DNA of 64,000 nt from an uncultured Caulobacterales bacterium (GCA_903837135.1 CAILTK010000089.1:124001-188000), one strand, 5' to 3'; shown: positions 36,627 through 49,278, counted from the first letter of the stretch. Notes: a model not told the origin generated them from the letters alone. Numbers and translations are program-made.

Positions 36627-37694
36627 CTAACCCGCCCCGGCGGCGCGGCGGGCTCTGGGCTTGGGCGGGGCGGTGGAGTCGCGGACGATCAGTTCGGAGG
36701 TGAAGGCGGGGGCCGCCACCGGGTCGGCGCCCGGCTTCTGGATCAGACGGCGCACCGCCTCGCTGGCCATTTCGATCAGCGGCTGGCGCACAGTGGTCAG
36801 CTGCGGGCGGCTGAAGCGGGCGCCGGCGCTGTCGTCGAAGCCGACCACCGACACGTCCTCGGGCGCGCGCAGGCCGGCCTGGCTCAGCGCCGAAAGGCTG
36901 CCGAGCGCCATCTCGTCGCTGCTGGCGAAGATCGCCGTCGGCGGCCGGGCGCCCGCGAGCAGGCGCTCGGTGGCCGTCACGCCGGACTGGAAGGTGAAGT
37001 CGCCGCTGAGGACCAGGCTCTCGTCGGCCGCGAGCCCGGCTTCGGCCAGGGCCTCGTGGTAACCGGCGAGGCGGGCCTCGCTGGAGCCATAGCGCGGATC
37101 GCCGAGGATGCAGGCGATACGGGTGTGGCCGAGCTCCACCAGGTGGCGCACCGCGGTGGCGGCCCCGCCGCGGTCGTCGAGGGTCAGCTGGATGCCGCCT
37201 TCGACCTCGGATTCCGAGCCCAGGCGCACGAACGGCGTGCGCGAGGCGATCAGAAGCTCGAGCATGTCGGGGTCGTCGCAGCTCGGCGGGGTGAGCAGCA
37301 CCCCGTCGGGGCTGAGGGCGGACAGCACGTCGCGCGCCTCGCGCTTCAGGCTGGCGCGGTCGTGGTCGATCAGCTCGAGCAGGAAGTGATAGCCGGCCTT
37401 GCGGCACTCGAGCGTGGCGCCGAGCTGGACCCGCGCCAGATAGTCGGTGGCGCGCCCGCTGCGCCAGTGGTCGATGGTCAGCTGGGCGTCCACGAAGGCG
37501 GCCACGACGAAGGACCGGGAGCCGGCGAGGCTGCGGGCCGACAGGCTCGGCCGATAGTTCAGGCGATCGACCGCGGCCAGCACCCGCTCGCGGTTGGCGG
37601 CCTTCACCGTCATGTCGTGGTTGAGGATCCGCGACACCGTCTTGATCGAGACGCCTGCCTCGCGCGCCACATCGTAGATGGTTGCGCTTTTCAT
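36627..37694 (-). CDS. LacI family transcriptional regulator
   Basis: MKSATIYDVAREAGVSIKTVSRILNHDMTVKAANRERVLAAVDRLNYRPSLSARSLAGSRS. Confidence 0.95.
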   Translation of the reverse strand: MKSATIYDVAREAGVSIKTVSRILNHDMTVKAANRERVLAAVDRLNYRPSLSARSLAGSRSFVVAAFVDAQLTIDHWRSGRATDYLARVQLGATLECRKAGYHFLLELIDHDRASLKREARDVLSALSPDGVLLTPPSCDDPDMLELLIASRTPFVRLGSESEVEGGIQLTLDDRGGAATAVRHLVELGHTRIACILGDPRYGSSEARLAGYHEALAEAGLAADESLVLSGDFTFQSGVTATERLLAGARPPTAIFASSDEMALGSLSALSQAGLRAPEDVSVVGFDDSAGARFSRPQLTTVRQPLIEMASEAVRRLIQKPGADPVAAPAFTSELIVRDSTAPPKPRARRAAGAG

Positions 37695-37760
37695 GGCTTC
37701 GAAATCCCAGTTAGCGCAGCATGCGTCAACAGTCGGGCGGGGCGACGAGCGGAAAACGGC

Positions 37761-39029
37761 ATGGCGGGGGGGCCGGACGCGGAGCGAAAGATCATCGACG
37801 CCTCGTCTCGGGCGTCGCGCGGCGATCGACCGGTCGGGCGCGGCTTCCTCGCCGGCTATGTGATCGCCCAGGTCGGCGCCTTTCTGAGCTTTCTGCCGCT
37901 GTTGCAGATTCTGCTGCCGCTGAAGGCCGAACAGGTGGCCGGGGGCGGACGGGTGCAGCTCCTGGGCTCGGTCGCGGCCCTGGGCGCGCTCGCCGGAGGC
38001 CTGTCCAATCTGGTCGCCGGCCACTTCAGCGACCGCAGCCGGTCGCGCTTCGGCCGCCGCAGACCCTGGCTGCTCGCCGGCTGCGCCGCCACGGTGGTCA
38101 GCTATGGGCTGATCTGGCAGGCCCACGGCGCGGTCGCGCTGGCGGTCTCGGTGGTCCTGTTCCAGGTCGCCTTCAACGTCATGTTCGCCCCGCTCGTGGC
38201 GCTGACGCCCGATCGGGCGCCGCCGGAGCGCCGAGGCTTCGTCGCCGGACTGCTCGCCCTCGGCCATCCGCTCGGCCTGATCATCGGCGGGGTGGTGATC
38301 GGGTCGCTGATCACCGACGAGGCGCTGCGCTATGCGGCCCTGGCGCTGATGGTGACCGCGGCGATCGCGCCCTTCGCGCTGGTGCTGAACGACCCGCAGC
38401 GGTCGCCGCCGCCGGACGCCGGCGACCATCCGGCCGGGCCGTCGCCGCATCGGCGCAACTTCTGGCTCGGGTGGATCGCCCGCGCGCTGGCGGTGGCCGC
38501 GCTCAGCATCGCCCAGACCTACCTTCTGTTCTTCCTGCAGGACGCGCTGCACTACGCCGGTCGCGGGCTCGGGCGTCCCGAACAGGGGGTTTCGCGCCTC
38601 GGGGTGGTGTTTGGCGTCCTCAACGTCGCCGCCGCCCTGGCGGCGGGCCGGTTCTCCGACCGGCTGAAGCGGCGGCGCCTGCTGGTGGTCGGCGGGGCGC
38701 TGGCCATGGCCGTGGGCCTGGCCGGCGTCGCGCTGGCGACGACCTGGCCGATGATGCTCGGCGCCTATGCGGTGTTCGGGCTCGGCGCCGGCTGCCATAC
38801 GGCGGTCGATTTCGCCCTGATGACCGAGCTTCTGCCCTCGCGCGACCGGCCGGCGCGGGATCTGGCCGTCCTCAACCTGTCGAACATCGCCCCGCAGGTG
38901 CTCGCGCCCATGCTGGGCGGCCTGCTGATCGGTTTGCCGGGCGCGGACATCCGCTGGATCTTCGCGGCGGGGGCGGTGTGCGCGGCGCTGGCGGCGGCGA
39001 CGGTCGGACTGATGCGCGGCGTCCGTTGA
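37761..39029 (+). CDS. MFS transporter (sugar/GPH-like)
   Basis: HFSDRSRSRFGRRRPWLLAGCAATVVSYGLIW...NVMFAPLVALTPDRAPPERRGFVAGLLALG; about 12 hydrophobic segments. Confidence 0.85.
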   Translation: MAGGPDAERKIIDASSRASRGDRPVGRGFLAGYVIAQVGAFLSFLPLLQILLPLKAEQVAGGGRVQLLGSVAALGALAGGLSNLVAGHFSDRSRSRFGRRRPWLLAGCAATVVSYGLIWQAHGAVALAVSVVLFQVAFNVMFAPLVALTPDRAPPERRGFVAGLLALGHPLGLIIGGVVIGSLITDEALRYAALALMVTAAIAPFALVLNDPQRSPPPDAGDHPAGPSPHRRNFWLGWIARALAVAALSIAQTYLLFFLQDALHYAGRGLGRPEQGVSRLGVVFGVLNVAAALAAGRFSDRLKRRRLLVVGGALAMAVGLAGVALATTWPMMLGAYAVFGLGAGCHTAVDFALMTELLPSRDRPARDLAVLNLSNIAPQVLAPMLGGLLIGLPGADIRWIFAAGAVCAALAAATVGLMRGVR

Positions 39030-39132
39030 TGGTCGGCGAGGCGCTGTGGATTTCGAAGACAACGCGTGTCCCAAACAAAGGGCGCGGCAAGCCTGAGCCT
39101 GCCGCGCCAAGTCAGGGGAGACTATGGCTGGA

Positions 39133-42100
39133 TCAGCCCTTGAACTTGATCCCGAAGAAGAACCGCCGGCCCGACTGATCGTAGCTGAAGGGATTGTTGC
39201 GCCACTGCAGATAGGTGTGCTGGGCCTCGTTGGTGATGTTCTGCACCGAGAACACCAGGCCCACGTGCGGATTGAAGTCGTAGCCGATCTGCGCGTCGAG
39301 CTGGCCGTAGGGCGCGGAGTAGACCTGGTAGACGTGGTTGACGCCGTTCTGGTCGGGGAAGGGGAAGGTGGATCCCACCGCCGAGTCGTTCACCGCCGTG
39401 TCGCGCCAGGAGTAGGAGCCGCGGGCCGAGAAGCCGTAACGCTCGTAGTAGAGCGTGCCGGTGAAGGCGTTCTTCGACACGCCGGGGATGGTCGACTTTT
39501 TCGAGAACGAGGTCACCGAGTCGGTCTGCGAGTCCGAGTAGGTATAGTTGGCGGCGACGCCGAAGCCTTTCAGCCAGGGAAAATACTGGTCGCCGAAGGC
39601 GTATTGTCCGCCGAGTTCGATGCCGTAGACCTTGCCGCTGCCGGCGTTCTCCGGGGTCTTCACGATACTCGTGGTGCCGCCGAAGTCGTCGGCCACCAGG
39701 GTCGGGACGTTTTCCAGCTCCACGAAGTTGTCGATCGCCTTGTAGAAGCCGGCCACGCTGATCAGCGCCCCCTTGGCGAAATAGTTCTCCCAGGAGATCA
39801 GGCCCTGGGTGGCGCGATAGGGGTCGAGCTTGGGATTGCCCGAAGTGCCGCCGTCGAAGGCGAAGCCGTCCTTCACACCGGTATGGACGTTGGTGCGGCT
39901 GCCGACCTGGCGGGTGAAGTTGTAGCTGTCGCCGAGGCCCAGCTGGAACAGGTCCTGCGGCGAGACCACCTTGGCGGCGCTCGCCCGAAGGATCTGCTTG
40001 TCGGTGAGGTTGTAGGTCATGTTGATCGAGGGCAGGACGTCGGTGTAGCTGCGTGAGGTGGTCACCGGCACGACATTGCTGTCGACGCCGTTCCACGAAG
40101 CGGTGCCGTAATAGGTCGGGACCGTGGCTGCGGCGCCGTTGTTGATGGTCAGGTCGGTCTGCACGAACCGGACGCCGAGGTTCACGTGAAAGCGCGAGCT
40201 GCGGTTGCCGAGGTCGGCCATGAGGTAGCCGGCGGTGGTCGTCTCGTGGACCCTGAACGAGCTCAGCCCGTCCACATAGAAGGCCTCGGTATTGTTGGGA
40301 TAGGCGCCGACCCCGGCCTGCGACCAGACCTTATTGAGGAAGGTGGAGGGGTCGGTCATCGTCGCCGGATTCTTGACGATGATGTTGCCGACGGCGAAGT
40401 TGTTGACCGTCTTGGCCAGGCTCGGACTGCTCACCGCCGTGGAGTAGGGGATGCCGATGTAGCCGGGGTCGAGATAGTAGAGCAGGCTTCCGCCGTTCGG
40501 GTCCTGGCAGCAGTTGGCCAGGGGCTGGCCGGAGGCGCTCACCCCCTGGATCAGATAGCGGCCGAAGGTCTGGTCGACCTTGCGGTCGCCGTAGCGGATG
40601 CCGGCCGAAAGCGTGAAGCCCAGGGATTGAAGCACCGGCGGATCGTACTGGGCGTCGGCGCGGATCGAATACTGCTCCTGTTTCGACAGGTTGGCCCAGG
40701 CCCAGTTGGACTTGAAGGTGGTGTAGTTGGGGTTGGACAGGACGTCGGCGTAGGGCGCCAGATAGCTGACGCTCGGCAGGCCCGAGGTCCCGCCGTTGCT
40801 GTAGCTGAAGTTATAGCCGTGATTGCCGGGTCCCGGCGGGTTCGGGCAGGTCACCGCCCCGTTGTTGCAGCCCGGCGCGGCCGGCGAGGTCGGGACGCCG
40901 GCGAAGGTGTTGTAGAGGCCGTGCTCGACGTCGGCCTGGGCCGCCTGCAGGTTGGAGGTGGCGCGGGCGTAGGCCAGGTTCACGTCGGCGCGGAACGGCC
41001 CGCCGTCGTCGTACTTGGTTCCCCACTGCAGATTGTTCGCTTCGGAGATATCGTGCTGGTAGAGGGTCGCGGTCTCGGCCCCGTTGGCGGCGAACACCCC
41101 GTTCTGCACCACGCCGTTGCCGTCGATGGCGTAGGGCTGGGTCGGATCGATGCCCGGCAGCAGCGTTCCCGGCGAGGTGCCCGCCCCGTTGAACCAGGTC
41201 TTGTCCGAATAGGTGAGGGTGGTGTCGTCCTCCCGCGAATAGAACCAGTTCAGACGGGTGGTGAGGGCCTCGGTGAGCTTGACCGCCACGCCGATCGAGG
41301 CCCCGAGGGTCTTGCGGTTGTCGTTGATGTCGCTGAAATAGCCGAGCTGCGGATCGATATAGGTCTTGCCGCCGGGCAGGGTGGTCAGGTTCGCGGCCGT
41401 CGGCGCTCCGGTGTAGGGCGGGCTGGCCGAATTGGTGATCAACCACTGGCTGCGGTTGGCGTCCTGGTATTCCTTGGTGTGGGTGTCTTCCTCGTCATAC
41501 GAGACGCTGCCGGTGAAGGCGATCCGCGGGCTCGGTTTCCACGACACCACCAGCGTGCCGTTCGGGGTGGTGGAGTTGGTGTCATCGGCCTCGACGCCCC
41601 GCAGATTGCCGCCGAAATGGAATCCCATCGGCTGGGCCAGGGGGTCGCGGCTCTTGAGGTCGATGGTGCCGCCGAGGCCGCCTTCGGTCATCGACGCCTT
41701 GGGGTTCTTGTAGACGTCTATGCCCCCGATCTCCTCGCTGGGGACGCCCTCCAGGGAATTGTACTGGGCGTTGGCGCCGGCGCCGTTCCCCGACCCTTCG
41801 CCCGACACGTAGAACTCCTTGCCGGTGAGGAAGATGTCGCCGTTGAGAGTGGTCAGGTTCTGCCTGAGGCCATCGATCAGCACCGAGGTGCCGACCCCCT
41901 GCGAGCGGTCGATCTGCACGCCCGGAAGGCGCTGAAGCGATTCCGCCACGTCCTGGTCGGGGAATTTGCCGATGTCCTCGGGGGTGATCGATTCGATCGG
42001 CAGGATCGAGTCGCGTTTCTGCGTCAGGGCGTTCAACAGCGAGGCGCGGAAGCCGGTGACGACCACTTCGTTGACGGTCGAGGGTTGGGCCTCCGAGGGG

Positions 42101-42234
42101 GCGGGCGCGGCCGGGGAGGGCGGCTGGGCCTGCCCACCCACCTGGGCGAAGCCGGGGGCGGCGACGGCCAGGACCCCCAGCGAGGCGGCGGCCAGCAAGG
42201 CGGCGCGAAGCCGCTCGCGACGGATGGTCGTCAT
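39133..42234 (-). CDS. TonB-dependent receptor (carbohydrate-associated type)
   Basis: NEVVVTGFRASLLNALTQKRDSILPIESITPEDIGKFPDQDVAESLQRLPGVQIDRSQGVGTSVLIDGLRQNLTTLNG; C-terminal RRFFFGIKFKG. Confidence 0.93.
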   Translation of the reverse strand: MTTIRRERLRAALLAAASLGVLAVAAPGFAQVGGQAQPPSPAAPAPSEAQPSTVNEVVVTGFRASLLNALTQKRDSILPIESITPEDIGKFPDQDVAESLQRLPGVQIDRSQGVGTSVLIDGLRQNLTTLNGDIFLTGKEFYVSGEGSGNGAGANAQYNSLEGVPSEEIGGIDVYKNPKASMTEGGLGGTIDLKSRDPLAQPMGFHFGGNLRGVEADDTNSTTPNGTLVVSWKPSPRIAFTGSVSYDEEDTHTKEYQDANRSQWLITNSASPPYTGAPTAANLTTLPGGKTYIDPQLGYFSDINDNRKTLGASIGVAVKLTEALTTRLNWFYSREDDTTLTYSDKTWFNGAGTSPGTLLPGIDPTQPYAIDGNGVVQNGVFAANGAETATLYQHDISEANNLQWGTKYDDGGPFRADVNLAYARATSNLQAAQADVEHGLYNTFAGVPTSPAAPGCNNGAVTCPNPPGPGNHGYNFSYSNGGTSGLPSVSYLAPYADVLSNPNYTTFKSNWAWANLSKQEQYSIRADAQYDPPVLQSLGFTLSAGIRYGDRKVDQTFGRYLIQGVSASGQPLANCCQDPNGGSLLYYLDPGYIGIPYSTAVSSPSLAKTVNNFAVGNIIVKNPATMTDPSTFLNKVWSQAGVGAYPNNTEAFYVDGLSSFRVHETTTAGYLMADLGNRSSRFHVNLGVRFVQTDLTINNGAAATVPTYYGTASWNGVDSNVVPVTTSRSYTDVLPSINMTYNLTDKQILRASAAKVVSPQDLFQLGLGDSYNFTRQVGSRTNVHTGVKDGFAFDGGTSGNPKLDPYRATQGLISWENYFAKGALISVAGFYKAIDNFVELENVPTLVADDFGGTTSIVKTPENAGSGKVYGIELGGQYAFGDQYFPWLKGFGVAANYTYSDSQTDSVTSFSKKSTIPGVSKNAFTGTLYYERYGFSARGSYSWRDTAVNDSAVGSTFPFPDQNGVNHVYQVYSAPYGQLDAQIGYDFNPHVGLVFSVQNITNEAQHTYLQWRNNPFSYDQSGRRFFFGIKFKG

Positions 42235-42374
42235 CGTTCGTTCCTCTCCAACGGTCACCCACGCCGGAGCAAGCCAGCACTCGCTTGGTAAGCCCCAGGT
42301 GGCCGGTGTTCTTCACCGGACGTTCTTGTTCTCGAAGCGCCTCGAACGACGCCCTGGGGTCACGGAACGCCGAA

Positions 42375-42390
42375 AAAACAGCGCTGTCAA
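42375..42390. promoter_or_regulatory. Candidate LacI-family operator 1 (AAAACAGCGCTGTCAA)
   Basis: aaaacagcgctgtcaa in TBDR/beta-glucosidase divergent intergenic region. Confidence 0.7.
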
Positions 42391-42422
42391 TATCGTCTTC
42401 CGCATTTCCGTCAAAAACCTAA

Positions 42423-44021
<1,599 letters not shown>

Positions 44022-44025
44022 CCCC

Positions 44026-45336
44026 ATGCTGGCCGATGCACGCCTCGCCACCTCCACCGATCCCGCCGTAGATGTCCCCGCGCCCGACGCCGGTGGGGTG
44101 AACGCGCCCGACCTGCAGGTCTTCGTGTTCGGCCTGTTCTTCATCTTCGGCGGCGTCACCAGTCTCAACGACGTCCTGATCCCCAAGCTCAAGGCGCTGT
44201 TCACCCTCAGCTACTTCCAGGCCATGCTGGTGCAGTCGGCCTTTTTCGCCGCCTATTTCCTGATCTCGATCCCCGGCGTCGCCATCGTGCAGCGGATCGG
44301 CTTCATGCGCACCGCCGCGGTCGGGCTCGTGACCATGACGGCGGGCTGCCTGCTGTTCGCGCCCGCGTCCTATTTGGCGGCCTTCCCCATGTTCCTCCTG
44401 GCCCTGTTCGTGCTGGCGGCGGGGATCACCATCGTGCAGGTGGTGGCCAATCCCCTGATCGCCATGCTGGGGCCGCCGCGGACGGCGCACAGCCGGCTGA
44501 CCTTCGCCCAGGCGTTCAACTCCCTCGGCACCACGATCTTCCCCTACCTCGGATCGATGCTGATCCTGGGCTCCCTGGCCCGCACCGCCGTGAGCCGGCT
44601 GGCCGGGGCGGCGCTCGACGCCTTCCGCGCCCAGGAGACCGCGGTGGTGGTGCGGGCCTATTTCGGCCTCGCCGTCGCGATCGCCATCGTCGCGGCGGTG
44701 GTCTGGACCCGCCGCAATCGCCTGACCGAAACCCCCGCCGCGACGGTCAATCCCCTGTCCGCCTTCACCCTGCTGCGCCGGCCGCGCTTCGCCTTCGGCG
44801 CCCTGTGCATCTTTCTCTACGTCGGGGCCGAGGTCGCGATCGGCTCGCTGATCGTCAACTATCTGGTCCAGGCCGACGTGTTCGGCATCGGCGCCGAGGC
44901 CGCAGGCAAGCACGTGCCGTTCTACTGGGGCGGGGCCATGGTCGGCCGGTTCGTCGGCGCCGGACTGCTCCGGATGGTTTCGCCCGGCAAGGTGCTGGCC
45001 GGCGCCGGGGCGATGGTGCTCCTGCTGCTGCTGACCGCCGCCGGATCCCACGGCGCGGTCTCGGGCTGGGCCCTGCTGGCGGTCGGCCTGTTCAACTCGA
45101 TCATGTTTCCGACCATCTTCACCCTGGCCAGCGAGGGGCTCGGGGCGCGCGCGGCGCAAGGGTCCGGGGTGATCTGCGTGGCCATCGTCGGCGGGGCCGT
45201 GATCCCGCCGCTGACCGGTCACCTCGCCGACCTGACCAGCCTGCGCATCGCCCTGGCCGCGCCGGCGATCTGCTATCTGGCGATCCTCGCCTTCGGCCTC
45301 TATACCGGACGCGCGCATCCGGCCGAGGCGGCCTGA
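44026..45336 (+). CDS. Sugar MFS transporter (FucP/GluP family)
   Basis: FVFGLFFIFGGVTSLNDVLIPKLKALFTLSYFQAMLVQSAFFAAYFLISIP...VVANPLIAMLGPPRTAHSRLTFAQAFNSLGTTIFPYLG. Confidence 0.93.
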   Translation: MLADARLATSTDPAVDVPAPDAGGVNAPDLQVFVFGLFFIFGGVTSLNDVLIPKLKALFTLSYFQAMLVQSAFFAAYFLISIPGVAIVQRIGFMRTAAVGLVTMTAGCLLFAPASYLAAFPMFLLALFVLAAGITIVQVVANPLIAMLGPPRTAHSRLTFAQAFNSLGTTIFPYLGSMLILGSLARTAVSRLAGAALDAFRAQETAVVVRAYFGLAVAIAIVAAVVWTRRNRLTETPAATVNPLSAFTLLRRPRFAFGALCIFLYVGAEVAIGSLIVNYLVQADVFGIGAEAAGKHVPFYWGGAMVGRFVGAGLLRMVSPGKVLAGAGAMVLLLLLTAAGSHGAVSGWALLAVGLFNSIMFPTIFTLASEGLGARAAQGSGVICVAIVGGAVIPPLTGHLADLTSLRIALAAPAICYLAILAFGLYTGRAHPAEAA

Positions 45337-45361
45337 GTCGCGCCTCCGGAACGCCATCCTC

Positions 45362-46282
45362 ATGAGCCTGCTCCAGCTCGGCCTCAGCCTCGACCGCAGC
45401 GGTATCACCGCCGCCGTGCTGGATGCGGAGGGGCGCCAGCATCGGCTCGAGCGGGCGCCGGTCCCCACCGGCTACGCGGCGCTGCTCGCCGCCGTCGCCG
45501 AACTGGCCGACCGGGCCGACCCCACGCGCACCCTGTCGTTCGGGCTGGCCATCCCAGGCTCGATCGCGCCGCTGAGCCGCAGGGTGCGCAACTGCAATCT
45601 CGTTCACCTGAACGGCCATGACCTGCACCCCGATCTCGAGGCGGCGACCGGACGGAAGGTCCGGCTGGGCAACGACGCCGACTGCCTAGCCCTGTCGGAG
45701 GCGCGCGACGGGGCCGGCCGCTTCGGGCGGGTGGTGTTCGGCGTCATCCTGGGCGCCGGCGTCGGCGGCGGGGTGATGATCGACGGGCTGCCGCTGACCG
45801 GCGCGGGCGGATCGGGCGGGGAATGGGGGCACTCGCCGCTGCCCTGGCCCAGGCCCGAGGAGGTCCCCGGACCGCGCTGCTGGTGCGGCCTCGAGGGCTG
45901 CATGGAGCAGTGGGTGTCGATCCCGGCGCTCGAACGGGATCACCACCGTCTGGCCCGGCCGGCGCGCCCCGTGCGGTTGCCGGAGATCGTGCGCCAGGCC
46001 AACGACGGGGCCGCCGCGGCCCGGTCGGCCCTCGAGAACTACGTCAACCGGCTCGGGCGCGGCCTGGCCGCCCTGTGCAACCTGATCGATCCCGAAGTGA
46101 TCGTGCTCGGCGGCGAGGGGGCCGACCTCGGCCTGCTCTACGACCAGCTGCCGGACGCCATCGCCCCCTACGTCATCAGCGACGGCTCGTCCGCGGTCCT
46201 CGTCAAGGCCGCCCACGGGACCGCCTCGATCGCCCGCGGCGCCGCCTGGCTATGGCCGGGCGCGGCGATGGCGCAGGCGTAG
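45362..46282 (+). CDS. ROK family sugar kinase
   Basis: FGVILGAGVGGGVMIDGLPLTGAGGSGGEWGHSPL; zinc-type motif CWCGLEGCMEQW. Confidence 0.9.
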   Translation: MSLLQLGLSLDRSGITAAVLDAEGRQHRLERAPVPTGYAALLAAVAELADRADPTRTLSFGLAIPGSIAPLSRRVRNCNLVHLNGHDLHPDLEAATGRKVRLGNDADCLALSEARDGAGRFGRVVFGVILGAGVGGGVMIDGLPLTGAGGSGGEWGHSPLPWPRPEEVPGPRCWCGLEGCMEQWVSIPALERDHHRLARPARPVRLPEIVRQANDGAAAARSALENYVNRLGRGLAALCNLIDPEVIVLGGEGADLGLLYDQLPDAIAPYVISDGSSAVLVKAAHGTASIARGAAWLWPGAAMAQA

Positions 46283-46319
46283 CAGGCCGGATTCCCCCAC
46301 CCGGCGGCCGTTCGGATCC

Positions 46320-47318
46320 TTACGATCCCGCCAGCACGAAGGCCGCGTGCGCGCCGCCGACCAGGGCGGCGTAGGGGTGGGTGATGACGAAGGTGGGGAT
46401 CTCCGCCACATAATCGGAGAAGCGACCCTTGGCTTCGAACGCCTGGCGAAAGCCGCCGCCCTGCAGCCGGTCCAGCAGGGTGGGGGCGATGCCGCCGGAG
46501 ATCTGCACGCCGCCGCGGGCGCCGAAGGTGAGGGCGAAATCACCGGCCGCAGCCCCGAGGATGCGGCAGAACCGGTCGACCGCCGCGCCGGCGAGGGCGT
46601 CGCCGGCACGGGCGCGCTCGGCCACCTCGGGGGGCGTCCGGCACAGGGCCGGGGCGCCGGCGATCTCGGCCAGGGCCTCGTAGAGGTTCAGCATGCCGGG
46701 TCCGGACGCCAGCCGCTCGAGCGAGACATGGCCGAACCGCGCCGTCAGCCGGCGCCAGATCTCGAGTTCGGTCTCGTCCGACGGGGCGAAGTTGGTGTGT
46801 CCGCATTCGCCGACCCAGACCAGCGGCCGGCCGGCCCCGTTGGCGGTGAAGGCGGCGGCGTTGCAGCCGGTGCCGGCGTTGAACACCAGCAGAGGTTCGC
46901 CGACGGCGGCCCGGCGAGCCGGCGAGGGGCCGATCTCCACGAGGTCCGCCGCCGTGAGCAGGGGCGCGGCCCAGGCCAGGGCGGCGAGATCGTTGAGCAG
47001 CAGTACGTGCGGCAGGCCGAGCGCCCTGGCGAAGCGGTCGGCGTTGATGCGCCAGGCGAGGTTGGTCATCTCCACCTCGCCGTCGATCACCGGTCCGGCG
47101 CAGGCGGCGGCGGCGAAATCGAGCTTGCGTCGACCGGCGCGGCCGAGAAACACCTCGGCCGCCGCCTCGATCCCCGGGTAGTCGTGCGCCCTCAGGCCGG
47201 TCGGCTCCTCGAGCCGGACGTCGCCCTCGGCGCCGACCTCCACATAGGCGAAGCGCGCGTTGGTGCCGCCGATGTCGGCGACGAGCCCGACCGTCGGGCC
47301 CGCGCCCTTGCGGGCCAT
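46320..47318 (-). CDS. glk: Glucokinase
   Basis: GLVADIGGTNARFAYVE...LLNDLAALAWA...NAGTGCNAAAF...GECGHTNFAPSDETELEIWRRL...SGPGMLNLYEAL. Confidence 0.92.
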   Translation of the reverse strand: MARKGAGPTVGLVADIGGTNARFAYVEVGAEGDVRLEEPTGLRAHDYPGIEAAAEVFLGRAGRRKLDFAAAACAGPVIDGEVEMTNLAWRINADRFARALGLPHVLLLNDLAALAWAAPLLTAADLVEIGPSPARRAAVGEPLLVFNAGTGCNAAAFTANGAGRPLVWVGECGHTNFAPSDETELEIWRRLTARFGHVSLERLASGPGMLNLYEALAEIAGAPALCRTPPEVAERARAGDALAGAAVDRFCRILGAAAGDFALTFGARGGVQISGGIAPTLLDRLQGGGFRQAFEAKGRFSDYVAEIPTFVITHPYAALVGGAHAAFVLAGS

Positions 47319-47326
47319 CGACGCGT

Positions 47327-49144
47327 TCAGAACAGCACGCTGGCGCCGGCGTCGGCGCGGCTGACCGCGGCGCGCATGTGGCCGAACAGCTCGCGGCCGA
47401 AGCCTTCCTGGCTCTGCACGAACACCGCCGGCGGGCGCGCCATCAGCACGGAGGGGTCGACCCTGACGTCGAGCGCGCCGGCGTCGGCGTCGAAACGGAT
47501 GACGTCGCCGGTGCGCAGCCGCGCCAGCATGCCGCCGTCGGCGGCCTCGGGCGTCACGTGCAGGGCCGCCGGGACCTTGCCCGACGCACCCGACATCCGT
47601 CCGTCGGTGACCAGCGCCACCTTGTAGCCGCGGTCCATCAGCACCCCGAGCGAGGGGCTGAGGTTGTGCAGTTCGGGCATGCCGTTGGCGCGCGGCCCCT
47701 GGAAGCGGACCACGGCGACGAGGTCGCGGTCGAGCTCGCCGCGCTGGAAGGCGTCGGCCAGCGTCTCCTGGTCGTCGAACACCACCGCCGGCGCTTCGAT
47801 CACCCGGTGGCCCGGCTTGACGGCGGAGATCTTCGAGACCGCCCGCCCGAGGTTGCCGGTCATCAGCCGGATGCCGCCCTGGGAGTCGAACGGGTCCTCC
47901 ACCGGGCGCAGGATGTCCCGCGACAGCGGGGCCGCCGCGCCCTTGCGCCAGGCCAGGACGCCGTCCTGCAGGCAAGGCTCCTCGGTATAACGGTGGAGGC
48001 CGGGCCCGGCGACGGTGGCCACGTCCTGGTGCGCGAGGCCCGCCCGGAGCAGTTCGCCGATGACGAAGGCCATGCCGCCGGCGGCCTGGAAGGCGTTCAC
48101 GTCCTCGCTCCCGTTGGGATAGACCCGGGCGATCAGCGGCGTGACCGACGACAACCGGTCGAAATCGTCCCAGGTGAAGATCACCCCGGCCGCCCGCGCC
48201 ATGGCCAAAAGGTGCAGGGTGTGGTTGGTCGAGCCGCCGGTGGCCAGCAGGCCTGCCGCGGCGTTGATGATCGCCCGTTCGTCGACCACCCGCGCCATCG
48301 GCGTGGCGTGCTGCTTGCCTGCGGTCAGCGTGATCAGCTGGGTCGCCGCCGCCCGGGTCAGGGCGTCGCGCAGCGGCGTGTACGGATGGACGAAGGCCGC
48401 GCCCGGCAGGTGCAGGCCCATCATCTCCATCATCATCTGGTTGGAGTTGGCGGTGCCGTAGAAGGTGCAGGTGCCCGGCCCGTGGTAGGAGGCCATCTCG
48501 CTCTGCAAGAGTTCGTCGCGCCCGACCTTGCCCTCGGCGTAGAGGGCGCGCACGCGGGCCTTGTCGGCGTTGGAGGCGCCCGAGATCATCGGTCCGGCGG
48601 GCACGAAGATGGTCGGCAGATGGCCGAAGCTCAGCGCGCCGATCACGAGGCCCGGCACGATCTTGTCGCACACGCCGAGCATCAGGGCGCCGTCGAAGGC
48701 GTCGTGGGTCAGAGCGATCGCCGTCGCCATGGCGATCACGTCGCGCGAGAACAGCGACAGCTCCATGCCCGGGCGTCCCTGGGTGACGCCGTCGCACATG
48801 GCGGGCACGCCGCCGGCCACCTGGGCGGTGGCGCCGGCCTCGCGCGCCGCGTCCTTGATCAGGGTCGGGAAGCCCTCGAACGGCTGATGCGCCGACAGCA
48901 TGTCGTTGTAGGCGGTGACGATGCCGAGGTTGACGGTGGCCGGATCGAGGGCGCGCAGCTTGTCGGCCGCCGGGGCCCCGGCGAAGGCGTGGGCGAAGTT
49001 GGCGCACGACAGCTTGCCGCGCGGGCGCCCGCCCCGGGACGCGGCCTCGCACCGCTCGAGATAGGCCGCGCGGCTGTCGCGCGATCGTTCGACGACGGCG
49101 GCGGTGACCTCGGCCACCACGGGATGAACGCTGGCGTTCGCCAT
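47327..49144 (-). CDS. edd: Phosphogluconate dehydratase
   Basis: [47 protein letters not shown]...[56 protein letters not shown]. Confidence 0.96.
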   Translation of the reverse strand: MANASVHPVVAEVTAAVVERSRDSRAAYLERCEAASRGGRPRGKLSCANFAHAFAGAPAADKLRALDPATVNLGIVTAYNDMLSAHQPFEGFPTLIKDAAREAGATAQVAGGVPAMCDGVTQGRPGMELSLFSRDVIAMATAIALTHDAFDGALMLGVCDKIVPGLVIGALSFGHLPTIFVPAGPMISGASNADKARVRALYAEGKVGRDELLQSEMASYHGPGTCTFYGTANSNQMMMEMMGLHLPGAAFVHPYTPLRDALTRAAATQLITLTAGKQHATPMARVVDERAIINAAAGLLATGGSTNHTLHLLAMARAAGVIFTWDDFDRLSSVTPLIARVYPNGSEDVNAFQAAGGMAFVIGELLRAGLAHQDVATVAGPGLHRYTEEPCLQDGVLAWRKGAAAPLSRDILRPVEDPFDSQGGIRLMTGNLGRAVSKISAVKPGHRVIEAPAVVFDDQETLADAFQRGELDRDLVAVVRFQGPRANGMPELHNLSPSLGVLMDRGYKVALVTDGRMSGASGKVPAALHVTPEAADGGMLARLRTGDVIRFDADAGALDVRVDPSVLMARPPAVFVQSQEGFGRELFGHMRAAVSRADAGASVLF

Positions 49145-49262
49145 CAGGATCGCGCCTCCGGCGCCGGAACAGGATCTTCAGCCGCTCGCGTCTGGCCGCT
49201 GGCCGACGCTTTGGCAAGCCCGCCGCGCAAGCGAGCCCGGCGCCGCACCGTCCCATCATGAA

Positions 49263-49278
49263 CTGACAGCGCTGTCAA
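49263..49278. promoter_or_regulatory. Candidate LacI-family operator 3 (CTGACAGCGCTGTCAA) upstream of edd
   Basis: ctgacagcgctgtcaa, near-perfect palindrome, 119 nt upstream of edd start. Confidence 0.75.

Noticed and set aside
37695-37760. Possible fourth LacI operator (gttagcgcagcatgcgtcaac) in the LacI/MFS intergenic region
   Set aside because: Has similar flanks but lacks the ACAGCGCTGT core; too degenerate to call.
40186-42291. 701-aa plus-strand ORF
   Set aside because: Antisense to the TonB-dependent receptor; shadow ORF.
47378-49261. 627-aa plus-strand ORF
   Set aside because: Antisense to edd; shadow ORF.
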